A stretch of 64,000 bases of DNA from AP-15 sp963788085 (GCA_963788085.1 CAWBFS010000033.1:4614-68613), one strand, 5' to 3'. Numbered from the stretch's first letter, positions 17,721 through 28,571 are shown. A program made the numbers and translations. The notes: generated from the sequence alone by a model not told the origin.

Positions 17721-18675
17721 ATGCCGATCGAGGGGCCGAGCGTCTGGACGCGCAAGGACGTCCGCCCCGAGGAGTACCGGGTTGATCTCTCGGCCGCCTG
17801 TCTCGACGAGATCCGCCGGGCAGCCGATGAAATCAGAGCTTACCCGTTGCCGACCATCCTGCGCGCCCCCGGCGATTTCGCGATGCCGACGTGTCGTCGG
17901 GAGATGGCGCGAGTGCGCGAGATGCTTGACCACGGCCGGCGTTTCGCGATCGTCGACCGCCTGCCCATGGCCGAAATCGACGCAACCGAGGCGACGGCGA
18001 TCTACTGGCTGTTGTCGAGCATGGTGTCGCGCCCGGTGGCGCAGAAAGCTCGACGGCACGATGATCTACGACGTGCTCGATACCGGGCAGCAGGCGCTCC
18101 CCGGATCAGGCGTCCGCCCGGACAAGACCAACATCGAGATCCGCTTTCACAACGACAACGCCTATAACGACACGCCGCCCGACTATGTCGGTCTGCTCTG
18201 CCTGCGCCCGGCGCAAAGCGGCGGGCACAGCCGCGTCATCAGCTTTCATACCGTCCACAATGCCGTCAACGAGCGCCGTCCGGACGTGCTCGAGCGCCTC
18301 TACCGGCCATTCTGGTTCGACCGCCAGCGCGAACATCGCCCCGGCGAAAGCCCGATCTTTTCGGCGCCGGTATTCGAGACGACGGGAGAAGTGCAGGGCA
18401 GGTTCAGCGCGCACCAGATCACCGGCGGATACGCGTTGCGAGGCGACCCGGTCGACGACCAAGGCGAGGCCGCGATCACGGCGATGCTCGACATTTTCGA
18501 GGAAGACGGCCTCTCGGTCGATTTCGACCTCGAGCCCGGCCAGATCCAGTTCGTCCACAACCGGGCGCTCGGTCACAGCCGAACCGCCTTTGTCGACCAC
18601 CCCGACCCCGGATGCAAACGTCACCTCGTGCGCTTGTGGCTGCGCGACCACGGCCGCCGTGCCTACCCGGGCTAA
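17721..18675 (+). pseudogene. TauD/TfdA-like Fe(II)/2-oxoglutarate dioxygenase, frameshifted
   Basis: A non-heme iron oxygenase of about 317 aa. The N-terminal half reads TRKDVRPEEYRVDLSAACLDE; the frame changes near 18047, where an extra A breaks VAQKLDGTMIYDV. The second half holds the iron ligands: FHNDNAYND (His-x-Asp) and ALGHSRTAFVDH (distal His), with HLVRLWLRD providing the 2-oxoglutarate Arg. ATG 17721 or GTG 17706 starts it. It overlaps the next gene by 17 bp. Probably intact in vivo. The substrate is unknown; the adjoining aminotransferase suggests an amino compound. Confidence 0.78.
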
Positions 18676-19985
18676 CATCGATATCGCGGCGGCGCTCGCC
18701 GAGGCCGAAGGCCTCTACCGCGAGCGCAACCCGAAGAGTCTCGCGCAGCATCGTGAGGCCTGCGCGGCGATGCCTGGCGGCAATACCCGCTCGGCGATCC
18801 ATGTCGATCCGTTCCCGTTGACGATGACGTGTGGCGAGGGAGCGCGGCTGTGGGATCTCGACGGGCACGAATATATCGATTTCCTCAGCGAGTTCACCGC
18901 CGGCATCTATGGCCACTCGCACCCTGCGATCCGCAAAGCAATAGAGGCAGCGCTCGCCGACGGGCTCAATTTCGGCGCACATAATGCACTCGAAGCGCGG
19001 TTTGCCGCGGCGATCTGCGCCCGCTTTCCGTCGATCGAGCTGGTCCGCTTCACCAATTCCGGCACCGAGGCCAATTTGATGGCGGTCAGTGCGGCGAGGG
19101 CCATCACCGGCCGTCCGAAGATTTTGGTGTTCAAGGGCGGCTACCATGGCGGAGTGTTTTATTTCCGCGGCCATGGCAGCGCGCTCAATGCGCCGTTCGA
19201 GTACCTGCTCGGAAAGTACAATGACCTCGCGGCAGTCGAAGCATTGGTGCGGCCGCACCGCGGCGAGCTCGCCGCGATCCTGATCGAGCCGATGCAGGGC
19301 ACCACCGGCTGCATCCCGGCGGAGCGCTCGTTTCTCGCCGGATTGCGCGCGCTGGCCGAACGAAACCGGGGCGCTGCTCATCTTCGACGAGGTCATGACC
19401 TCGCGCCTGGCGCCGGGCGGGTTGCAGGAGGCGCACGGCATCCTCCCCGATCTGACGACGCTCGGCAAATATGTCGGCGGCGGCATGAGCTTTGGCGCTT
19501 TTGGCGGGCGCGCCGATCTGATGGAGCGCTTCGACCCGCGACGGCCGGATGCCTTCCAGCATGCCGGCACCTTCAACAACAATGTGCTGACGATGAATGC
19601 CGGGCTCGTGGGCCTCACCGAGGTCTACACTCCGGAGCGCGCCCGCGCCCTCAATGCCGCGGGCGATCGCTTGCGCGAGCGGCTCAATGCAGTGGCACGC
19701 CGGCATCGGCTTGCAATGCAGTTCACCGGGCTCGGCTCGATGATCGCAGTGCACATGACCGATGGTCCGATCCGCTCACAGGAAGACGCTGAACGCGGCA
19801 ACGGCGCACTGCGCGACCTCTTCTATTTCGATCTCCTCGCGCGCGGCATCTGGTTCGCCAAACGCGGCATGTTCGCCCTGTCCATCGCTCTTGACGAAGC
19901 GGACGGCGACAAGCTTGTCGAAGCAGTGGAGGAATTCGCCCAGTCCCGCGCTCCACTGTTCGAATTATCGAGCAGCTACGCCTAA
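18659..19985 (+). pseudogene. class III aminotransferase / glutamate-1-semialdehyde aminomutase-like, frameshifted
   Basis: A PLP enzyme of about 440 aa of the HemL-like branch of class III aminotransferases. Visible blocks are REACAAMPGGNTRSAIHVDPFPL, RLWDLDGHEYIDFLSEFTAG, RFTNSGTEANLMAV, ILVFKGGYHGG and the Schiff-base region TTLGKYVGGGMSFGAFGG (Lys). A single extra A near 19368 separates LAERTG from ALLIFDEVMTSR. GTG 18659 is the first sensible start and overlaps the dioxygenase gene. The combination with cupin and TauD-like genes suggests catabolism of an amine rather than heme synthesis, which is inference. Confidence 0.78.
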
Positions 19986-21041
19986 ACGGCGGCTTGGGCG
20001 GCTCGGATATGTGCAGCTAGCAGCGAGGGCAGCCGCGCCGGATCGCCGCGCGCCATGCCGCATTCCGTGGCGACGCCGTCGACCCGGGCATGGCGCCGCG
20101 CCGCGGTCAGCCGTGCCACATCGCCTTGCGCGTCGTCGTGATGGATGAGGCCGAGATAAAGCCCGGTCTCCTGGCCCAGGCGCAGATTTTCCAGTGGCGC
20201 GAAATAGCCGTCATCGGTCCGGTTCTTGGGCACCGGCATATGGAAGAACTGGATCGGGCGCTTGACCCTGCTGCTGATCGCATTGGTCATCTCGACCATG
20301 ATGCCCATGTCTTTGGGCTGAACGACGTGCTCGTCGGCCGGGCTGCCGTAGCAGAGATGGTAGCCGAGCTCGACCGCAGCCGGCACCGCGTCGCCGATCT
20401 TGGTCAAGACCGCGAGTGTTTCGCTGCGGAAATCGACTGGTCCCTTTTCGTAATAGCCTTCCCAAGCCAGCACTTCCTGGCACACATCCCATTGCACGGC
20501 GAGGCGGTCATTGGGGATTGCTCCGGCGATCATCGCAACTTCGCCGATCAGGTGCTCGGTGAGGGCGGGCAACAGCATCGGCCGGTCCGCCGGCACCATG
20601 TTGTTGTAGGTTGGCGCGATCGGCGTCGGGAGCGAGACCTGGAACTTCACATTCTCAGGAATGACAGCGGCCGTCTGCAGCCGCTCGAACAAGCTCCAGG
20701 ACGCTATCGCCATCTCGGCATAGCCGGTTTTGAACGTGCCGGGATCGGGCTTGACGCCGGGCTTGATGCGCAGCCGCGGGGATTTCGCGCAGCACCTTGC
20801 CGTCCCATTGCGTGAACTTGAAGGGCGGCACGTCTGTGGCGAGCTCGATCGCCGGGTTTTCGGCAAGAACATCCTGCAAAAAGCGGATCCAGGTCTTGCG
20901 GATGCCGGTCTCGCCGTCGGGCAGGCGCAGCAGATAAGGCCCAGCCGCTTTGGCGAGAGTACGGAAGACGGTTTCAGCATCCGGCAACGGGATGCTGCCG
21001 ACGAAGTGGACGATCGGATGGTTGCTGCGGTCGGCGGCCAT
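19982..21041 (-). pseudogene. MetE-like (cobalamin-independent methionine synthase II family) protein, frameshifted
   Basis: A protein of about 352 aa resembling only the catalytic C-terminal barrel of MetE. Zinc-site candidates are in GYHLCYGSPADEH (His and Cys), MVEMTNAISS (Glu) and VATECGMARGD (Cys). The N-terminal part (VHFVGSIPLPDAETVFRTLA, LRLPDGETGIRKTW) is in another frame; one extra C near 20777 separates it (corrected EIPRLRIKPGVKP). ATG 21041 starts it. It is convergent with the aminotransferase gene, overlapping stops by 4 bp. Members of this short family are methyltransferases of unclear substrate. Confidence 0.75.
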
Positions 21042-21123
21042 GGCGCTCTCCCCGGCGGTAATGCGTTCGCGCCACCCTAGCCCAATTGCCGCCTTGCGCG
21101 AAGCCGGCTGCGGCTGCGGCTAA

Positions 21124-21357
21124 TTACCGAGAGACGGCAATGGTCATGCGGCAACCTCGATATATTCGACCTGAACTCGACGGTTGCGGAATGGGCACGC
21201 CGTCTTCCCGTAAGCCCGTCAAGTGGAATTCTATTGCCTCTCGGATCAGTTGCTCTGCTTCCTCGATCGTCGTGCCCGTGGCAATGCATCCGGGCAAATC
21301 CGGCACATAAGCTGAATAATTGTTCTCGGCCTTCTCTATAACTACGGCATATCGCAT
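21124..21357 (-). pseudogene. hicB: HicB-family antitoxin, C-terminus frameshifted
   Basis: A small HicB-type protein: MRYAVVIEKAENNYSAYVPD, LPGCIATGTTIEEAEQLI and EAIEFHLTGLREDGVPIPQP make the partial RNase-H-like fold of the family. Past this point the frame is lost by an extra T near 21168; removing it gives PSSQVEYIEVAA followed by a stop, the normal HicB ending. Only a tiny vestige of the partner toxin gene lies upstream, so the module is inactive or the gene is now a lone regulator. Confidence 0.72.
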
Positions 21358-21364
21358 GCGTTCC

Positions 21365-21415
21365 TCACTGCTTGAGATCGGCACAGAACAACCACAAAAT
21401 CTCGCTTACCTTCAT
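21365..21415 (-). pseudogene. vestige of a HicA toxin gene
   Basis: A 16-codon frame MKVSEILWLFCADLKQ ends 7 bp before hicB. Its first seven residues match the usual HicA start and its end (ADLKQ) resembles the HicA C-terminus, while the roughly 45 residues in between, including the active His region, are absent. It fits an internal deletion of hicA. Short, so the match could be coincidental. Confidence 0.4.
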
Positions 21416-21552
21416 CTCGCGAAAATAGCGATCCAAATCTGGATTTGCGAGCCGTTGCCCTGGGCCTGAAAGAACGGAGGAGACACTCGTCCAAAAGCTG
21501 GTCTAAAGTCGGGTAAACCCAGCAATAAGGGTGGTCGCGTTGGAGGATAAGG

Positions 21553-23149
21553 ATGCAGTCGTTTGTGCGCGGTCGCGACAAGCTTGCCCCCTACGTGGAC
21601 ACCGCCGGCATGAGGCGCCGGGACCTTCTGACCCTTGCCGCGTTCGGCCTGATCGCCGGCGAGCCCGGCTTCGCCATCGCTGCCGGCCCGGACGGAGAGC
21701 TGACCTGGGGGGTGCACGTCTCGCTCGCGCCGGTGTGGTTCGACCCGGCCGACGTCTCGGGGATCATCACGCCGTTCATGGTGCTTTATGCGCTGCATGA
21801 TGCGGTGGTGAAACTAATGCCGGGTCAGCCCTCTCCGGTGCCGAGCCTCGCCGAGGCGTGGTCTGCATCGGAAGACGGGCTTTCCTACGATTTCACGTTG
21901 CGGGACGGGGCCTTGTTCCACAACGGCGACCCGGTGACGGCCGAAGACGTCAAGTTCTCTTTCGAGCGGTATCGCGGTGCCTCGCACGATCTGATGATGG
22001 AGCGCGTCGCCGCGGTGGAGATCCCCGATCCCCGGCATGTGCGTTTCAAGCTCAAGCGGCCGTGGCCCGACTTTTTAATGTTTTATGCGACGGCAACGGC
22101 GGCGGGATGGATCGTCCCGAAGAAATATGTCGAGAAGGTCGGCGACGAGGGGTTCAAGAAAGCGCCAGTGGGCGCGGGACCCTATAAATTCGTCTCGTTC
22201 AAACCCGGCATCGAGCTGGTTATGGAGTCCTTCGACCAGTATTGGCGCAAGCCGCCCGATGTGAAGCGGCTCGTCTTCAAGGTGATCCCCGACGAAAGCA
22301 CGCGATCTGGCCGCTCTCAAACGCGGCGAGATCGACATCGTCTATTCGATCCGCGGCGAGCTCGCCGAAGAATTGCGACGCACGCCGGGGCTGACCCTGA
22401 AGCCAGCGGTCGTGCAGGGCGTCTTCTGCCTCTATTTCCCGGACCAGTGGGAGCCGAAATCACCGTGGCACGATGAGCGGGTACGGCGCGCCGCGAGCCT
22501 GGCGATCGACCGCGAGGGAACCAACGAGGCGCTGACGCTCGGCTATTCGCTAATCACCGGCAACCCGATCGTTCCGGACCATTACGAATTCTTCTGGAAG
22601 CCTCCGGCACCGGTCTATGACCCGGAAAAAGCAAAACAGCTGCTCGCGGAAGCGGGTTACCCCAAAGGCTTCGACGCCGGTGATTACTATTGCAACTCCT
22701 CTTACGCAAATATTGGCGAAGCGGTTCTCGACAATTTGCATGCGGTCGGCATCCGGCCGAAGCTTCGGCCAATCGAGCGGGCTGCATTCATCAAGGGGTT
22801 CTCCGAGAAAACCTTCAAAAACATCATTCAGGCCGGCCCCGGCGCGTTCGGCAATGCCGCGACCCGGCTCGAAGCGCATATCGTCAAGGGCGGGGTTTTC
22901 GTCTACGGCAGCTATCCCGACCTCGACGAGCTGTACCAGCAGCAGGCGGTCGAGCTCGATCACCAGAAACGCGAGGCGATCCTGCACAAGATGCAGCAGA
23001 TCGTCTACGAACGGACGATCTACGCGCCGATCTGGCAATTGGCCTTTATCAACGGCGTCGGCCCGCGGGTGGGCGAGTCGGGGTTCGGGCTGATCCCCCG
23101 CTTCCCCTACACCGCGCCCTACGAGGACATCACCTTGAAAGGGGCATAG
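21553..23149 (+). pseudogene. peptide/solute-binding protein, ABC family 5 (paralog 1), frameshifted
   Basis: A binding protein of about 530 aa of the DppA/OppA type, exported by the Tat pathway to judge from RRRDLLTLAAFGLIAG. Conserved blocks are WFDPADVSGIITPFMVLYALHD, NGDPVTAEDVKFSFERYRG and GAGPYKFVSF. An extra base near 22306 breaks DESTRLAALKRGEIDIVYSI; downstream the frame continues to FPYTAPYEDITLKGA. GGAGG precedes ATG 21553. It is the first of three tandem paralogs that feed the permease set downstream. Probably intact in vivo. Confidence 0.82.
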
Positions 23150-23243
23150 CGTCCGCGCTCTTTTCGGGAGCCGTGACATTCGCGCATCGCTGGTCTACCT
23201 TATACGCAAGGCTCGGAAAGGGCCCGGCTGAACGGAGGAGGCC

Positions 23244-24823
23244 ATGGGTTCGCTTGTCAGCAATCGCCGGGACGCCAGACGGCCTGAGCTGACCCGGCGG
23301 GAGCTTCTCGCGCTGACCGCCCTGGGCATGGTCGCCGGCGCTCCCGGCCTCGTGCACGCAGCTGCCCCTGCAGGGGCAGCTGACATGGGGCATCCATGTC
23401 TCGCTGGCGCCGACCTGGTTCGACCCGGCCGAGACGCCGGGGCTCATCACGCCATTCATGATCCTTTACGCGCTTCATGACGCGCTGGTGAAGCCGATGC
23501 CGGGCCAGCCATTGGCGCCGTGCCTCGCGGAGTCGTTCTCGGCGGCCGAGGATGGGCGCTCATATGATTTCGTGCTGCGCCAGGAAGCAAAATTCCATAA
23601 CGGCGACCCCATCACTGCCGAGGACGTCAAATTCTCGTTCGAGCGGTACCGCGGCGCGTCCCATTCTTTGATGCAGGATCGGGTGGCGGCGATCGAGACC
23701 CCCGATCCGCGGCACGTCCGCTTCAACCTCAAAGCGCCTTGGCCGGATTTTCTGACGTTTTATGCCACGGCGACTGGAGCCGGCTGGATCGTGCCCAAGA
23801 AATATGTCGAGAAGGTCGGAGATGACGGGTTCAAAAAGGCGCCCATTGGCGCCGGCCCCTACAAATTCGTCTCGTTCACGCCCGGCGTGGAATTGGTGTT
23901 CGAGGCGTTCGACCAGTATTGGCGCAAGACCCCGAGCGTCAAACGCCTGGTGTTCAAGGTGATCCCCGAAGAGTCGACCCGGCTGGCGGCGCTAAAGCGC
24001 GGCGAGGTCGACATCGTCTATTCGATCCGCGGCGAGTTGGCCGAGGAGCTGCGCAGCACGCCGGGACTGACCCTGAAGCCGGTGGCCTCGCCGGCCACGT
24101 TCTGGCTCTATTTTGCCGATCAGTGGGACCCGCAATCGCCATGGCATGACGAGCGGGTGCGGCAGGCCGCCAATCTCGCCATCGACCGCAGGACGATCAA
24201 CGAGGCGCTGACCCTTGGCTACTCGAAGCTCACCAATAGCATCGTTCCGGCAAGCTACGATTTCTACTGGCAGCCGCCGCCCGCCGGTTTACGATCAGGC
24301 GAAGGCCAAGCAACTGCTCGCGGAGGCGGGTCATCCCGGCGGCTTCGATGCCGGCGACTATTACTGCGACTCGTCCTACGCCAATGTCGGCGAAGCTGTG
24401 CTCAACAACCTCCAGGAGGTTGGAATTCGCTCCCAGCTGCGTCCCATCGAGCGCGCCGCGTTTTTGAAGGGATGGGGCGACAAGGCGTACAAGAACCTCA
24501 TTCAATGCGGCAGCGGCGCCTTCGGCAATGCCGCGACCCGCCTCGACGCCTTCATCGTCAAAGGCGGCACCTACGTCTATGGCAGCTATCCCGAGATTGA
24601 CGCATTGGCTCCGCAGCAGGCCGCCGAGCTCGACCACAAGCGACGAGCGGCGGTCCTCGAGAACATGCAGCAGCTGGTGCACGAGAAGTCGGTGGTCGCG
24701 CCGATCTGGCAGCTGGCGTTCATCAACGGCGTGGGATCCCGAGTTGGCGAGTCCGGGTTCGACCTGATAAAGGATTTCGCCTACACCGGGCCATACGAAG
24801 ACATCACGATCAAGGGCGCATGA
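23244..24823 (+). pseudogene. peptide/solute-binding protein, ABC family 5 (paralog 2), frameshifted
   Basis: The second tandem paralog, about 526 aa, with Tat-like start RRELLALTALGMVAGAPG and the same blocks (NGDPITAEDVKFSFERYRG, GAGPYKFVSFTPGVELVFE, KAKQLLAEAGHPGGFDAGDYY). An extra G near 23374 and an extra C near 24290 disrupt the frame; correcting them gives a continuous protein to YTGPYEDITIKGA. GGAGGAGG lies just before ATG 23244. It starts 94 bp after paralog 1, the usual spacing for co-transcription. Ligand unknown. Confidence 0.82.
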
Positions 24824-24919
24824 CCGGCTCACCTCGCTAGAAACGTGGAGACATTTCCGCAGTGGTCGTCTAGGTTCGGAGCAAGGCTCGCTAAAGAGGC
24901 CGCGATGTGGAGGAGTTCG

Positions 24920-26503
24920 ATGGGGTCGCGCGGCAGCACACGAAACGGCTTTTCGAAACAAACTGATCTGAGGCGTCGGGACGTTCTCGCGTTAACGGCC
25001 CTCGGCTTTGCAAGCGGCGCTCCCGGGATCGCATGGGCAGCCGCGCCGACTGGCCAATTGACCTGGGCGATCCACGTCTCCTTGGCGCCCACTTGGTTCG
25101 ACCCCGCCGAGACGGAAGCGCTAATCACCCCCTACATGGTGCTGTACGCGCTGCACGACGCGATGGTGAAGCCGATGCCCGGCAAGACGCAAACGCCGTG
25201 CCTCGCCGAGTCGTGGTCGGCTTCGCCGGACGGGCTAGGCTACGATTTCGTCCTGCGCAAGGGAGTCAAGTTTCACAATGGCGAGCCGGTAACGGCAGAG
25301 GACGTTAAATTCTCGTTCGAGCGCTACCACGGCGCAGCGCACCAGCTGATGAAGGATAATGTGGCGGCGATTGAAATACCCGACCCGCAACACGTTCGCT
25401 TCAAGCTTAAAAAGCCTTGGCCTGACTTCATCACCTTTTATTCCACCGCCAGCGGCTCCGGGTGGGTTGTGCCCAAGAAATATGTGGAGCAGGTCGGCGA
25501 TGATGGCTTCAAGAAGGCGCCAATTGGCGCCGGCCCCTACAAATTCGTCTCGTTCACCCCCGGTGTCGAGCTGGTGCTGGAGGCCTTCGACGATTATTGG
25601 CGCAAGCCTCCCAATGTAAAGCGCCTGGTGATGAAGGTTATCCCGGACGAGGCGACCCGGCTGGCCGCACTGAAGCGCGGCGAAGTCGACATCGCCTACT
25701 CGATCCGCAGTGAGCTTGCCGAGGAGCTCCGCCGCACACCTGGCCTCGCCCTCAAGCCGGTCGTTCTGCAGGCGCCGAACTGGCTCTATTTCCCCGAACA
25801 ATGGGACCCGAAGTCGCCGTGGAACAAATTGCAGGTTCGGCAGGCGGCCAATCTCGCGATCGACCGCGAGGGAATGAGCCAGGCGCTGTTCCTCGGCTAC
25901 TGCAAAATTACCAACAGCATCATTCCTTACACCTTCGACTATTTTTGGCAGCCGCCGGCCGCGGTGTACGATCCCGCCAAGGCGAAAAAATTATTGGCGG
26001 AGGCGGGCTTTGCGAACGGTTTCGACGCCGGCCTTTTGTATTGCGACAGTTCGTATTCGAACATGGCCGAAGTCTCGGTCGACAACCTCCAGCAGATCGG
26101 CATCCGCACCCAGCTTCAACCAATCGAGCGCGCTGGCTTCTTCGCGGGGTATGCCGACAAGAAGTACGCGCGGGGGATCATACAAGGAGCGAGCGGCGCC
26201 TTCGGCAATGCCGCGACCCGGCTCGCCTCGTTCGTCGTCAAGGGTGGCGCCTATGCCTACGGCAGCTATCCCGACATTGACGAGCTCTTCCCGCAGCAGG
26301 CCGGCGAGCTCGATCACGAGAAGCGCGCCGCAATCCTCGATAAGATGCAGCAGCTGGTCTACGAGAAGGCGATCTACGCGCCGATCTGGCAGCTCGGCTT
26401 TCTCAACGGCGTCGGCCCACGGGTCGGCGAGTCGGCTTTCGGCCTGATCGCCGGCTTTGCCTATACCGCGCCCTTCGAGGACATCACGATCAAGGGTGCG
26501 TAG
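24920..26503 (+). CDS. peptide/solute-binding protein, ABC family 5 (paralog 3), intact
   Basis: An intact 527-aa DppA-like binding protein with a Tat-like signal (LRRRDVLALTALGFASGAPG, cleavage after WAAA). It shares the whole layout of the two preceding paralogs (WFDPAETEALITPYMVLYALHD, NGEPVTAEDVKFSFERYHG, YTAPFEDITIKGA). ATG 24920 is chosen over earlier in-frame ATGs because GGAGGAG precedes it and it matches the MGS start of paralog 2. It lies 247 bp before dppB; a palindromic repeat fills that gap. It should deliver its ligand to the DppBCDF-like complex. Confidence 0.9.
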   Translation: MGSRGSTRNGFSKQTDLRRRDVLALTALGFASGAPGIAWAAAPTGQLTWAIHVSLAPTWFDPAETEALITPYMVLYALHDAMVKPMPGKTQTPCLAESWSASPDGLGYDFVLRKGVKFHNGEPVTAEDVKFSFERYHGAAHQLMKDNVAAIEIPDPQHVRFKLKKPWPDFITFYSTASGSGWVVPKKYVEQVGDDGFKKAPIGAGPYKFVSFTPGVELVLEAFDDYWRKPPNVKRLVMKVIPDEATRLAALKRGEVDIAYSIRSELAEELRRTPGLALKPVVLQAPNWLYFPEQWDPKSPWNKLQVRQAANLAIDREGMSQALFLGYCKITNSIIPYTFDYFWQPPAAVYDPAKAKKLLAEAGFANGFDAGLLYCDSSYSNMAEVSVDNLQQIGIRTQLQPIERAGFFAGYADKKYARGIIQGASGAFGNAATRLASFVVKGGAYAYGSYPDIDELFPQQAGELDHEKRAAILDKMQQLVYEKAIYAPIWQLGFLNGVGPRVGESAFGLIAGFAYTAPFEDITIKGA

Positions 26504-26561
26504 TGCCTAACCCGCAAATGACGGCTCCAGTGGTCGCAGCTTTCTCATTGGCCCTGGTCCT

Positions 26562-26702
26562 TGGCCCCTCTCCGCCCTTTAGGGGGGAGAGGGAGCCGGG
26601 CGCGGCAGCGAGCGGGAAGGTGAGGTGGGTGGCTCCGCAATTCGGAGCAGGGGATACCCCCACCTCACCCTGACCCTCTCCGCCCCCGGGGGCGGAGAGG
26701 AG
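26562..26702. repeat. compound palindromic repeat upstream of dppB-like gene
   Basis: About 140 bp: CCCCTCTCCGCCCTTT at the left, AAGGTGAGGTGGGTGGCTC in the middle, CCACCTCACCCTGACCC, and the palindrome CTCTCCGCCCCCGGGGGCGG with GAGAGG at the right. An element of the same plan, with many identical blocks, lies at 34168-34305. It sits in the transcript between paralog 3 and the permease genes and could form a strong hairpin that lowers or ends read-through. Confidence 0.75.
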
Positions 26703-26750
26703 TATTTGCAGGGCCAATCCCGTAGACTGCGGTCGCGCGCTGAGGACGTC

Positions 26751-27671
26751 ATGAAGCAGTATATCGGCAGGCGGGTCGGTTATTCGCTGCTCTCGCTATT
26801 TCTGTTGTCCTTGACGATCTTTTTCTTTGTCCGCGTGACCGGCGATCCGGCCGCGCTGCTGGTCGAGCCCGGCGCGAGCGAAGCGGACATTGCCGCCATT
26901 CACCACCAATTCGGCCTCGATCGGCCGCTTTGGGTGCAATACGCGATCTTCATGTCCAGCCTGTTGCACGGCGATCTCGGGCAATCGTTCTATTACCGGA
27001 TGCCGGTCATGGAGATTTACCTGTCCCGGCTGCCCAACTCGCTGATCCTGGCGGTCGTCGCGATGGGCCTGTCCCTGCTGATCGGCATTCCGAGCGGCAT
27101 CCTTGCGGCGGTACGGGTCGGGCGCTTTTGGGACAGTGCAGGAAAAGTGTTCGCACTGCTTGGCCTGTCGCTGCCGTCCTTCTGGGTCGGCCTGGTCCTG
27201 ATCCTGGTGTTCTCGGTTTATCTGGGGTGGCTGCCGTCCTCGGGCGCCGGCACGCCGCTGCACCTGATCATGCCGGCCTTTGCGCTCGGCTGGTATTTCG
27301 CTGCCGCTCATATGCGGCTCACGCGATCTTCGATGCTCGAAGTGCTGGGCTCGGAATATGTCAAGCTCGCCCGGATAAAGGGGCTGCCGGAATCCCTGGT
27401 CATCGCCAAGCATGCATTCAAGAACGCCTTGATCCCAGTGCTGACATTGGCCGGGATCAATCTGGTGATCATGGTCAATGTGGCAGTCGTCGTAGAGACC
27501 GTGTTCGCCTGGCCGGGCATCGGGCGGCTTCTCTACGAAGGCATCACGTTCCGCGACTTCCCGGTGGTTCAGGGCGTCGTGATCATGGGCGGCGCCATGA
27601 TCGTAACGGTCAATTTGCTCGTCGACATCCTGTACGCCGTGATCGACCCCCGCATCCGGCTGGAGAGGTAA
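26751..27671 (+). CDS. DppB-like ABC transporter permease
   Basis: A 306-aa inner-membrane permease, first of two in a peptide/nickel-type importer. About six membrane helices; the EAA-type cytoplasmic loop is LARIKGLPESLVIAKHAFKN before ALIPVLTLAG, and the ending VNLLVDILYAVIDPRIRL is characteristic of DppB. ATG 26751 is chosen (GAGGA upstream, MKQYIGRRVGYSLLSLFLL start). It is followed 6 bp later by the DppC-like gene. Confidence 0.93.
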   Translation: MKQYIGRRVGYSLLSLFLLSLTIFFFVRVTGDPAALLVEPGASEADIAAIHHQFGLDRPLWVQYAIFMSSLLHGDLGQSFYYRMPVMEIYLSRLPNSLILAVVAMGLSLLIGIPSGILAAVRVGRFWDSAGKVFALLGLSLPSFWVGLVLILVFSVYLGWLPSSGAGTPLHLIMPAFALGWYFAAAHMRLTRSSMLEVLGSEYVKLARIKGLPESLVIAKHAFKNALIPVLTLAGINLVIMVNVAVVVETVFAWPGIGRLLYEGITFRDFPVVQGVVIMGGAMIVTVNLLVDILYAVIDPRIRLER

Positions 27672-27677
27672 AGGCCA

Positions 27678-28571
27678 ATGAGCACCCAAGCCGAAACCAT
27701 CGTCCTGCCGCCGCGCTTGCGCTGGCGTCGGGTCTCCTTCCGGCTCGGCGATTTTCCGCTGATCCCGACCGTGATCCTCCTTGGTGTCGCCTTTGTCGCG
27801 ATCTTCGCCAACGTGCTTGCGCCGCATAATCCCGAGGTCGGCAGCCTCGTCGCGCGCTTCAAACCGCCGTTCTGGCAGACCGGCGGCAGCACCAATTACC
27901 TCCTCGGCACCGACCAGCTGGGCCGCGACGTGCTCTCGCGGCTCATCTTCGGCGCCAGAGTGTCGATGGTGGTCGGCTTCACTGCGGTGATTTTCGCCGG
28001 CGTGGTCGGCACCGGGCTCGGCATTATCTCGGGCTATCTCGGCGGCTGGGTGGATCAGGTCATCATGCGGTTGACCGACACCTGGCTCGCCTTGCCGGCG
28101 CTGACCTTCGCGATTTTCCTCGCTGCGATCGTCGGACCGAGCATGTGGAACATCGTCTTTATTCTCGGAATTACCTATTGGACCCGCTACGCGCGCGTCA
28201 TTCGCGGTGAGGTGCTGTCGCTTAAGGAACGAGAGTTCGTCCGTCTCGCCATTGTCGCGGGCTGCTCTAAATGGACGATCATGCTGCGCCATATCCTGCC
28301 CAACGTCATCAACTCCGCCGTCGTGCTCGGCACTCTGATGCTGGGCGTCGTCATCATCACCGAAGCGACGTTGTCCTTCCTCGGAGTCGGCGTGCCGCCG
28401 CCGCAGGCAGCCTGGGGCTTGATGCTGTCCGACGGCAAGCAAGGCCTGATGGTCGGCCGCTGGTGGCTGACCATATTCCCGGGCTGCTGCATCATGCTGA
28501 TGGTCCTTTCCGCAAACCTTCTCGGCGACTGGCTCCGTGTCAAGCTCGATCCCCAGCTCCGCCAGCTATGA
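27678..28571 (+). CDS. DppC-like ABC transporter permease
   Basis: A 297-aa second permease of the importer. Typical DppC features are the N-terminal helix, HNPEVGSLVARF, LLGTDQLGRDVLSRLIFGAR, the EAA loop REFVRLAIVAGCSKWTIMLRH and the ending SANLLGDWLRVKLDPQL. It pairs with the DppB-like protein to form the membrane channel. The frame is intact; the following ATPase gene begins before this stop. Confidence 0.93.
   Translation: MSTQAETIVLPPRLRWRRVSFRLGDFPLIPTVILLGVAFVAIFANVLAPHNPEVGSLVARFKPPFWQTGGSTNYLLGTDQLGRDVLSRLIFGARVSMVVGFTAVIFAGVVGTGLGIISGYLGGWVDQVIMRLTDTWLALPALTFAIFLAAIVGPSMWNIVFILGITYWTRYARVIRGEVLSLKEREFVRLAIVAGCSKWTIMLRHILPNVINSAVVLGTLMLGVVIITEATLSFLGVGVPPPQAAWGLMLSDGKQGLMVGRWWLTIFPGCCIMLMVLSANLLGDWLRVKLDPQLRQL

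Noticed and set aside
26796..28442. 548-aa minus-strand frame
   Set aside because: Antisense of the dppBC-like genes; composition dominated by His, Asp, Gln and Arg as expected from antisense of membrane-protein codons.
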